6,034 nt of DNA, from assembly GCA_003819975.1 (NCBI GenBank), contig RPPU01000304.1, positions 1-6,034 on the forward strand, given 5' to 3'. The stretch comes from Desulfobacteraceae bacterium. GTDB lineage: Bacteria > Desulfobacterota > DSM-4660 > Desulfatiglandales > HGW-15. The notes beneath the pieces are model-generated. The model searched no databases. It saw nothing but the letters and a program-made list of their open reading frames with translations, and was not told where the DNA came from. A program made the position numbers and the translations under genes. Below are positions 1 through 5,198 of the stretch, piece by piece (position 1 is the stretch's first letter; each line of letters starts with the position of its first letter).

Positions 1-25
1 CTCCGACTCACACGGGTTACACTTA

Positions 26-172
26 TCACCACACTTCTTTCCCGGCCGGCCTACCCCAATCTTCCTCTTTCGGTTTGTATTTCGTCGGCACCTTGACCAC
101 CAGATCCTTAAGACTATATTTTTTACGCGTTTTAGAGGTTCGTTTTGAAATTATTTTTTCTTTGACTATCAT
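26..172 (-). CDS. Orphan MazE-like antitoxin C-terminal tail (5'-truncated)
   Basis: A 48-codon ORF (ATG at 172, TGA at 28-26) not obvious by length but recognisable by its end. Residues 19-24 (YSLKDL) and 37-48 (EDWGRPAGKEVW) match the C-terminal tail of MazE/PemI antitoxins; E. coli MazE ends DWGEPKDKEVW. In that family the tail wraps the MazF dimer and blocks its RNA-binding groove. The AbrB-type DNA-binding half that should precede it is absent: the frame runs upstream only to a TAA inside the end of rloB, 38 bases away. A GAGGG lies 11 bases before the ATG, a weak ribosome site that could also pair with the CCTC touching the ATG. The ORF starts 37 bases after the rloB stop and is probably co-transcribed. 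It is either a remnant left by recombination or a short solo antitoxin. The family call is strong; expression is unknown. Confidence 0.72.
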   Translation of the reverse strand: MIVKEKIISKRTSKTRKKYSLKDLVVKVPTKYKPKEEDWGRPAGKEVW

Positions 173-209
173 GAGGTTTATTACCCTCGATAAAGCATAT
201 CCGAAACAT

Positions 210-899
210 TCAACTTAACTTACTCAATCCTCTCAAACATTCCACCAAATGATGCACCTTGGTGGATGGATTGTCCGTCCGGGCGGTTTCTTGATGTTGC
301 TCCAATAATCGTGCATTCTTTACGGCTTCATCGAGGAAATCCTTGGTCTTTTCGAATGACCCCATGGCTCCCTTCGCATAACCCGGGATATGCTTTTCCA
401 AATCGCTGATAAGATTATCGCAAGGGGATTTGTTGCCTGTCGCCGCATACGGTTTGGTTGTATATCCGAAATGGAGTAATAACCAGAGTTCAAAACACGG
501 TACGGAAACAATGGCTTCGAATTTACCTTTAAATCGCTTATTCAACCCATCTATCTTCTGTAAGGCATTGTTATAGCCGGCATGCGCATCTTTATCGAAA
601 ACGACAAACACGCGGTCATACCCTTGCTTTTCCGGATCCCGGCTGCGTTCTTTAGTGGACGCTTCCTCGGCGGCGATTGCCAAACTCTGGGGATCATTGC
701 CTTTATGCCCTTCATGAATAACTATATTTTCTTTATTCAGGCGCAAGTGTGTTCGCAGCGCTTTAAAATAATTCGGTTCGGTCTTAGCTCCTTCACAGAT
801 GATCAATACAACGTCATACCCTGAACGGATGTTGGCCCGCCGGATCAGCTCCCGTTCACGCCGGATGCGTTTTTTATGAAAAAGATTATCCGTGCCCAT
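210..899 (-). CDS. rloB: RloB-family protein, AbiLii-like anti-phage effector
   Basis: 229 residues, close to full length for RloB. The conserved blocks are all visible: the TOPRIM-like acidic motif in CEGAKTEPNYF (35-45, with E36 and E41), the second acidic pair in FDKD (101-104, D102 and D104), the PCFELWLLLHF block (134-144), and NPSTKVHHLV (210-219) near the end. The TOPRIM-type fold and acidic residues suggest a metal-dependent nuclease acting on nucleic acid, but the reaction is not proven for this protein. The N-terminus is basic (residues 9-25). The ATG shares one base with the stop of the upstream ATPase (TAATG), and the only GGAG lies about 13 bases upstream, so translation probably depends on coupling. 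ATPase plus RloB in this order is the AbiL (AbiLi/AbiLii) abortive-infection arrangement. All key motifs are intact, so it looks functional. Confidence 0.88.
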   Translation of the reverse strand: MGTDNLFHKKRIRRERELIRRANIRSGYDVVLIICEGAKTEPNYFKALRTHLRLNKENIVIHEGHKGNDPQSLAIAAEEASTKERSRDPEKQGYDRVFVVFDKDAHAGYNNALQKIDGLNKRFKGKFEAIVSVPCFELWLLLHFGYTTKPYAATGNKSPCDNLISDLEKHIPGYAKGAMGSFEKTKDFLDEAVKNARLLEQHQETARTDNPSTKVHHLVECLRGLSKLS

Positions 900-2167
900 T
901 AGAATGCAAGGTCTCCGATAAAAGGCAGCGCCCCGTAACGTCCTTTCAGATATCCGCGTTCGAACGCTTCATTTTTTCTGGGTTTGAACTCCAGCAAGGA
1001 ATAAAGCCGCGTCATGCCTTTGGCGTCCTTTTCCGTAAACCAAATTTGATCGCGCCGATAAAAATCCGGATCGAGCAGGGTGGTATCATGAGTGGTAATG
1101 ATCAATTGGGCGTTACGGCTGTTTGTCTTGACATTATGAAACAGGCCGATCAAATGCCGCACAAGAAGCGGGTGCAAACTGGTATCCAGTTCATCGATGA
1201 CCAGCACCTTGCCTTGTGCCAGCACGTCGAACCATGGCCCGGCAAAGGAAAACAACTTCTGGGTTCCTTGTGATTCTTCGTTTAATCCAAGCGGGGCGAT
1301 CATCTGATTGATGTTATGGACGAATCTGACAGCGGTATAATCCTTGTCACGCAAATCATCGATCATTTTCTCCGGCGACTCGGAAATAGGGAGCGATGAA
1401 ATTACATCAGCATTATAGAGTTTCTTTTTTACAAGGTTGATGTTTGTAATGCTGTTATCCGCCGCATTCATGAAAGATAGGATGTATTGTTTCGCGCTCT
1501 CGGACGCGCAGAGGTCGATCGTGAACTGCGGATGGATAAAGGCCTCCGGTAAGATGACGGCCAGCTTGTTTGCGAACCAGTTGAAGACCGGCTTCAGTTG
1601 TTCGTTGTTCAATTGAATCGCGGTTGAGAGGAAAAGGGCATTCGACCGGGTTGCCGTCTTGATCATCTCCTTCTGCCCGCTGAAATTCCGACTGAACCGC
1701 CAGACATAGCCTTTGATTTCAGGATTTTGTACACGCTCAAACCATTTCTGAGGTTTGCCTTCAGGGTAGGCTACAAGCCATTCCTCCATGATCTTCTGCG
1801 ATGTGGCGGCAAAACCATACTGATAGCGCGTCCCTTCGTTGATAAAGGTGATCTCAAACTCCGACGGCGACTGGCTGCTCTCCGCATCAAATAGAAACGG
1901 GGTGACGGGAATGGGTTGGCCTTCTTGAAGCGCTGAAAAGGAATTCAAAACCAAGAATTGCATGATGCCGAGAGCGCGAATCGTATTACTCTTGCCGGAG
2001 GCATTGGCTCCATACAAGACCGCCGAGCGAAGCAAAAGGGGCAAGCGGCTGATTTCGATTGGAAAGGTGTTGGATTCCGCCAATTCCCCACCTTTTGCGG
2101 CCGACAGGCTTAATACCTGTTTTTCTTTGATTGATCTGTAATTAGCAACCGAAAATTCAATCAACAT
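899..2167 (-). CDS. AAA15/AAA21-type ABC ATPase, AbiLi-like anti-phage sensor
   Basis: 422 residues from the chosen start. The N-terminal strand MLIEFSVANYRSI is typical of the family. Walker A is GANASGKS (53-60); an ABC-signature-like SQGTQKLF is at 299-306; Walker B is VLVIDELD (321-328) followed by the D-loop TSLHP; the switch histidine is in TTHDTTLL (about 358-365). The C-terminal block RKNEAFERGYLKGRYG is characteristic of ATPases paired with RloB. The long insert between Walker A and the signature is usual for these SMC/OLD-like proteins. Three in-frame ATGs occur (2179, 2173, 2167); the third has GGAG six bases upstream and gives the family's usual first residues, so I prefer it. In AbiL, PARIS and related systems such an ATPase forms an assembly that senses infection and controls the partner nuclease; that role here is inferred. 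No frameshift or missing motif is seen. Confidence 0.88.
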   Translation of the reverse strand: MLIEFSVANYRSIKEKQVLSLSAAKGGELAESNTFPIEISRLPLLLRSAVLYGANASGKSNTIRALGIMQFLVLNSFSALQEGQPIPVTPFLFDAESSQSPSEFEITFINEGTRYQYGFAATSQKIMEEWLVAYPEGKPQKWFERVQNPEIKGYVWRFSRNFSGQKEMIKTATRSNALFLSTAIQLNNEQLKPVFNWFANKLAVILPEAFIHPQFTIDLCASESAKQYILSFMNAADNSITNINLVKKKLYNADVISSLPISESPEKMIDDLRDKDYTAVRFVHNINQMIAPLGLNEESQGTQKLFSFAGPWFDVLAQGKVLVIDELDTSLHPLLVRHLIGLFHNVKTNSRNAQLIITTHDTTLLDPDFYRRDQIWFTEKDAKGMTRLYSLLEFKPRKNEAFERGYLKGRYGALPFIGDLAF

Positions 2168-2193
2168 ATCCATCTCCATGTATTTTTAATTTG

Positions 2194-2222
2194 ATTATTG
2201 TACAAATTTCGCAATTAATCAA
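2194..2222 (-). promoter_or_regulatory. Candidate sigma70-type promoter of the ATPase-rloB operon
   Basis: On the minus strand TTGATT (2222-2217), a 17-base spacer and AATAAT (2199-2194) form a plausible -35/-10 pair (4/6 and 5/6 matches). Transcription would start near 2187, about 20 bases before the preferred ATG at 2167 and just upstream of its GGAG. The region is so AT-rich that chance matches are likely. Confidence 0.4.
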
Positions 2223-2233
2223 TCTAAAATACA

Positions 2234-2275
2234 TCAAATTTGCATTTGAGATTGTCTTAATGTTGATTCACAACA
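2234..2275. promoter_or_regulatory. Inverted repeats upstream of the defence operon, possible operators
   Basis: Two small palindromes lie just upstream of the candidate -35: TCAAAT-TTGC-ATTTGA (2234-2249, 6-bp arms) and TGTTG-ATTCA-CAACA (2261-2275, 5-bp arms). In addition CAAATTTCGCA (2203-2213, in the promoter spacer) and CAAATTTGCA (2235-2244) form a near-direct repeat 32 bp apart, about three helical turns. Such an arrangement would suit a regulator binding on one face of the DNA. No regulator gene is seen in the module. The rest of 2180-2383 is AT-rich and non-coding; it also holds a spaced 8-bp inverted repeat (2276-2283 with 2326-2333). Confidence 0.25.
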
Positions 2276-2383
2276 AAACATTTCTATAATATGCTGAAAT
2301 TATTTATTTTTTATTAACAAAACAAAAATGTTTAATTGGAATATCTTCGGAACCCTGATCAATCTGACCCATTAACGACCCGT

Positions 2384-2880
2384 TTATAACAATACTTTAA
2401 TCATCAGAAGGTCCTTGAAATCGGCATTGTTGGCATGAACCCGCTCTTCGGCTTGCAGAATAAATCCGGCTTTTTCGTAAAACCTTCGCGCGCGGCCGTT
2501 GACGTCCGTCACCCAGGCGGTCATGGCGCGAAAACCGCGTTCGCGTGCCCACTGCGCGAAGTTTGCCACGAGTTCAGTCGACCGGTTTGTGCCCCGCAAA
2601 TCGGGATGGACCCACATGCCCCCTAAAATGCATTGAGCCGGATCATCGGGATCGCGATAACAACTTGCCAGGCCCATTGCTTTCTCTTTTTCCATGATCA
2701 ACAAGGCCGCTGAAGTCGCGCTGTTGGACCACTGCCGGGCCTTGCTTTCCATTGCTCTGCAGTCAAAAGCGCTTCCCGATCATAGGAAGAAGCAAAAGCC
2801 TCGGGCGCATCCCGCAGAGCCGCCAAGCGGCAGTCCCGGAAAGGTTGGTATAGGTCTTCGTTAAGAGTGACGATCTGCAT
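2384..2880 (-). pseudogene. GNAT family N-acetyltransferase, frameshifted
   Basis: Two overlapping frames make one GNAT protein of about 165 residues. The first part (ATG 2880) reads MQIVTLNEDLYQPFRDCRLAALR and on through DAPEAFASSYDREALLTAEQW, the usual N-terminal helices. The second frame carries the acetyl-CoA-binding core (GGMWVHPDLRG near 2590-2620) and the C-terminal VTDVNGRARRFYEKAGF motif, ending at TAA 2384. The switch lies between about 2720 and 2752 and fits loss of one base. The first frame stops at 2698-2700. No slippery heptamer is visible there, so programmed frameshifting is unlikely; real decay or an assembly error are the options. The pyrophosphate loop also looks weakened: RGTNRS stands where R-x-x-G-x-G/A is expected. 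It starts 14 bases after the MazF-like ORF without a clear ribosome site. The substrate cannot be told. Confidence 0.8.
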
Positions 2881-2894
2881 ATATTTTATCGGGA

Positions 2895-3137
2895 TTAATA
2901 AACACAGGCGTCCAAGATCGCCAAAGCTTCATTTAGAAGGTCGGAAGATGATTTCTCAATGAACTTGGCTTCCCGCGCCGAAAAATCAATGGACTTAACT
3001 TGATCCACCATGACAAAACCCGTAACCGTTGAAGCATCATCTATCCGGACATGAAACGGAATCTTCCGGTCGGTATTTGTGATAGGGCAAACAATAGCCA
3101 TTCCGGTTTTTTGATTCAATAGCGTATTGCTGATCAT
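2895..3137 (-). CDS. MazF/PemK-like toxin lacking its N-terminal third
   Basis: 80 residues that match the middle and end of MazF endoribonucleases: ISNTLLNQKTGMAIVCPITNTDR (2-24, block quoted in part), the VTGFVMVDQVKSIDFSAR block (37-54), and a C-terminal helix ending LAILDACVY. Aligned by eye to E. coli MazF, residue 1 corresponds to about residue 33, so the first beta strands, the S1-S2 RNA-binding loop and the catalytic arginine (R29 in E. coli) are missing. T20 aligns with the second catalytic residue, T52. The protein is therefore probably not an active mRNA interferase, though it might still dimerise or bind antitoxin. Translation looks possible: AGGA (3147-3144) lies six bases before the ATG and overlaps the upstream gene's TAG, giving coupling. 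No full MazE is next to it; the gene before it is of unknown family. Confidence 0.82.
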   Translation of the reverse strand: MISNTLLNQKTGMAIVCPITNTDRKIPFHVRIDDASTVTGFVMVDQVKSIDFSAREAKFIEKSSSDLLNEALAILDACVY

Positions 3138-3145
3138 AAAATTTC

Positions 3146-3523
3146 CTAACCCATTCTTAATGACGCAACCACAACTTGATCCTCACCATTTACACGGTTA
3201 ATTTTGGAATCCACGATCACGATTTTAGCGTGTGGATACATCTCGTCTTTTTGTTTTATGAGAAGCCGTATATTTTCTTCAACGGCCGCACAATCCGTTT
3301 CATCGGCATTATTAAACGCCTGATATTGCGCAAGATATTCCCGAATAGCAACTTCTCTTTTCGAAAGCGGTAAGCAGGCGATATTCCATGCGGAAGTAGC
3401 GCAACGAAGATAATTTTCTTTCTCTTCCGACGATTCTCCCATGTCAATATACTTCCCGGCGATATCCAACAACATGGCCGATATCTTTGGTTTTTCGGTT
3501 GACTTTCGTTTTTTCTTGCTCAT
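3146..3523 (-). CDS. Conserved-looking hypothetical protein, 125 residues
   Basis: The frame is open further upstream, to an ATG at 3628, but the ATG at 3523 has AGGA seven bases before it (3534-3531) and gives a sensible N-terminus, so I start there. The protein begins with a lysine-rich tail (MSKKKRKSTEKPK), then a helical body with YLRCATSAWNIACLPLSKRE (about residues 38-57) and a DCAAVEENIRLLIKQKDEMYP helix, and ends with beta-like HAKIVIVDSKINRV and QVVVASLRMG. There is no signal peptide or membrane segment. The tryptophan-centred AWNIACLP block recalls unnamed proteins I have seen from diverse bacteria, but I cannot assign a domain or function. Its stop is eight bases before the MazF-like ORF and supplies part of that gene's ribosome site, so the two are co-translated. 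That position is where an antitoxin would normally sit, which is suggestive only. Confidence 0.7.
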   Translation of the reverse strand: MSKKKRKSTEKPKISAMLLDIAGKYIDMGESSEEKENYLRCATSAWNIACLPLSKREVAIREYLAQYQAFNNADETDCAAVEENIRLLIKQKDEMYPHAKIVIVDSKINRVNGEDQVVVASLRMG

Positions 3524-3671
3524 GCCTTTTTCCTTTCGACAATAGAACGAGTTCTCATTCGTAATTAAATTTGATCTTTTCAGAATCGTTGGAGGAAAAA
3601 TGAACCGGGGAGACCTTGCTTTTGACATTTCGATTGCTTTCCCAATTCATAAGATAATCGGCACTCTTGAG

Positions 3672-3700
3672 TTGACGGTGAATCCCATTCATCCCGTCAA
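3672..3700. repeat. Bulged hairpin just downstream of glmM
   Basis: TTGACGG (3672-3678) plus TGAAT (3679-3683) pair with ATTCA (3687-3691) and CCGTCAA (3694-3700) around a CCC loop, leaving a two-base bulge at 3692-3693: 12 bp in all. It begins six bases after the glmM stop on the minus strand. No T-run follows, so it is not a textbook intrinsic terminator; it may stabilise the glmM mRNA end, act as a weak terminator, or be a dispersed palindrome. Confidence 0.55.
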
Positions 3701-3706
3701 AATTCT

Positions 3707-5056
3707 TCATTGCAGCGTCTCTTTCACCGCCTCGGCGATTTGAAGGCAATACTTTTCAGTGATCTCATGGCTCGGACCCTCCACCATGACCCGGCAAAAA
3801 TTCTGGGTGCCCGAATAGCGCACCAGCACGCGACCCTGTTCGCCCAAAGCGGTCTCGACTTCCTGAATCGCCGCGACGATCGCGGGCACGGTCACGATTT
3901 TGGGTTTATGCTTCACATCCACATTGACCAACTTTTGCGGAAACACCTCCATCCAATCCGCCAGTTCCGACAGCGGTTTTTGCTCTTTTTGCATGGCCGC
4001 GATCAGCTGCACCGCGGCCAGGATGCCGTCGCCCGTGGTATGGTGATTCAAGAAAATCATGTGCCCCGACTCTTCGCCGCCGATAACGGAACCCAGTTTT
4101 TTCATCTCTTCCAGCACATAGCGATCGCCCACCTGGGCCGCGTGATGCTTGATGCCGTATTTTTTGCAGGCTTGGTGCAAACCCACATTGCTCATCACCG
4201 TGGTCACGAGCAGATCGTTCTTCAATCTGCCTTCCGCTTTCAAGGCCCGGGCGCAGATCAGCAGGATCTGATCGCCGGTCAAAACGCGGCCTTTCTCGTC
4301 CACCGCGATCAAACGGTCGCCGTCGCCGTCAAAAGCCAGGCCCAGGGCCGCGTGCCGGCTCCGGACCTGCTTTTCAAGCTCGGCCGTGTGCTGGGAGCCG
4401 CATTCGTGGTTGATGTTCCAGCCGTCCGGTTGATCGAAAATCACTTTTGCTTTGGCTTCCAAATCCCGGAAAACCGCCGGCGCGGTTTGATAGGTCGCGC
4501 CATGGGCCGTGTCCAACACGATCTTCAACCCTTTCATGGAGAGTTCTTTGGGAAACGTTTGCGCGACAAATGCAACATAAGCGGACTGGGCGTCTTCCAA
4601 AACCAAAACCCGGCCGATTTCCTTGGCCAAGGGCGCGCTTTTCGCCAACTGCTCGCTTAAGATCAATTCTTCCAACAACTCTTCCTGGGCGTCGGTTAAT
4701 TTATAGCCGTTGCCGGAAAAAATCTTGATGCCGTTGTCCTGATAAGGGTTGTGCGAAGCGGAAATCACGACCCCGGCGTCGGCTTGGACGTTTTGGGCCA
4801 CAAAGGCGATGCCCGGGGTGGGCAGCACATCGGTCAAGATTGCGTCTCCGCCCATGGACGTGATCCCGGCAGCCAGGGCGCACTCCAGCATGGAACCCGA
4901 AATCCGCGTGTCGCGGCCGATAATGATCTTGGGTTGGGGGTGATTTTTTCTAAGCAGATGCGTCAGAGCCTGGCCCACTTTAAGGGCCATGGCTGCATCC
5001 ATGGGATAACGATTGGCTTCGCCGCGGATACCGTCGGTGCCGAACAATTTTGCCAT
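3707..5056 (-). CDS. glmM: Phosphoglucosamine mutase
   Basis: 449 residues, the usual GlmM length. It interconverts glucosamine-6-phosphate and glucosamine-1-phosphate in the cytosol on the way to UDP-GlcNAc for peptidoglycan and lipid A. Motifs in order: FGTDGIRG (5-12); the phosphoserine loop ISASHNP (98-104, catalytic S101); the Mg-binding loop DGDGDR (243-248); the sugar-binding GEESGH (327-332); and the C-terminal phosphate loop RYSGTQ (413-418). The last reads RPSGTE in E. coli-type enzymes; the RYSGTQ variant is, as far as I recall, seen in other phyla and is not a defect. AGGAG (5069-5065) is eight bases before the ATG. The stop overlaps an ATG (ATGA) of a 51-codon ORF that I do not accept as a gene. 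Its upstream neighbour is a GlmU-like protein, consistent with a shared pathway. All catalytic residues are intact. Confidence 0.97.
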   Translation of the reverse strand: MAKLFGTDGIRGEANRYPMDAAMALKVGQALTHLLRKNHPQPKIIIGRDTRISGSMLECALAAGITSMGGDAILTDVLPTPGIAFVAQNVQADAGVVISASHNPYQDNGIKIFSGNGYKLTDAQEELLEELILSEQLAKSAPLAKEIGRVLVLEDAQSAYVAFVAQTFPKELSMKGLKIVLDTAHGATYQTAPAVFRDLEAKAKVIFDQPDGWNINHECGSQHTAELEKQVRSRHAALGLAFDGDGDRLIAVDEKGRVLTGDQILLICARALKAEGRLKNDLLVTTVMSNVGLHQACKKYGIKHHAAQVGDRYVLEEMKKLGSVIGGEESGHMIFLNHHTTGDGILAAVQLIAAMQKEQKPLSELADWMEVFPQKLVNVDVKHKPKIVTVPAIVAAIQEVETALGEQGRVLVRYSGTQNFCRVMVEGPSHEITEKYCLQIAEAVKETLQ

Positions 5057-5096
5057 GAAATTTGCTCCTATCCTCGTTTTATTTCAATGACCGCAA

Positions 5097-5125
5097 ATTT
5101 TATACGTCAAAACGCCTACATTCAA
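5097..5125 (-). promoter_or_regulatory. Candidate sigma70-type promoter of glmM
   Basis: On the minus strand TTGAAT (5125-5120), a 17-base spacer and TAAAAT (5102-5097) give 4/6 and 5/6 matches. Transcription would begin near 5090, leaving a leader of about 34 bases that contains the glmM ribosome site. It lies immediately after the hairpin at 5129-5156, so glmM could be transcribed independently of the upstream gene. Confidence 0.45.
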
Positions 5126-5128
5126 ACG

Positions 5129-5156
5129 GTAGGGGTTCAAAATCTTGAACCCCTAC
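5129..5156. repeat. Perfect 12-bp palindrome between the GlmU-like gene and glmM
   Basis: GTAGGGGTTCAA (5129-5140) and TTGAACCCCTAC (5145-5156) are exact inverse complements around the loop AATC. It begins 42 bases after the stop of the upstream gene. No T-run follows on either strand, so intrinsic termination is possible but not typical. The GTAGGGG...CCCCTAC ends resemble palindromic units that I recall as dispersed in many bacterial genomes, so a REP/MITE-like copy is likely. CCTAC at 5115-5119 could pair instead with GTAGG at 5129-5133, giving an alternative smaller hairpin. Confidence 0.65.
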
Positions 5157-5198
5157 AAGCAAACACGAATTTGTGCTGAGGGATGATGCTGCCGGCCA

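Noticed and set aside
2168..2179. ATPase start at the first ATG (2179)
   Set aside because: The GGAG overlaps this ATG and is correctly spaced only for the third ATG at 2167, which also gives the family's typical first residues.
2286..2291. TATAAT on the plus strand as a divergent promoter
   Set aside because: No plus-strand gene follows; the match is likely chance in AT-rich DNA.
3524..3628. Extended N-terminus of the 125-residue protein (ATG at 3628)
   Set aside because: The extra 35 codons have no ribosome site and read like intergenic sequence, while the ATG at 3523 has a well-spaced AGGA.
3555..3710. 51-codon minus-strand ORF whose ATG overlaps the glmM stop (ATGA)
   Set aside because: No good ribosome site, no recognisable protein, and its start is within the hairpin region after glmM. 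I cannot support it as a gene.
3600..3743. 47-codon plus-strand ORF with GGAGG before its ATG (MNRGDL...)
   Set aside because: It runs antisense into the end of glmM, reads through the 3672-3700 palindrome and matches no family. The ribosome-like site is probably chance.
3710..4660. 316-codon plus-strand ORF opposite glmM
   Set aside because: It lies wholly antisense to a clear glmM, is rich in His, Arg and Gln as expected from reverse reading of a GC-rich gene, and has no recognisable domain.
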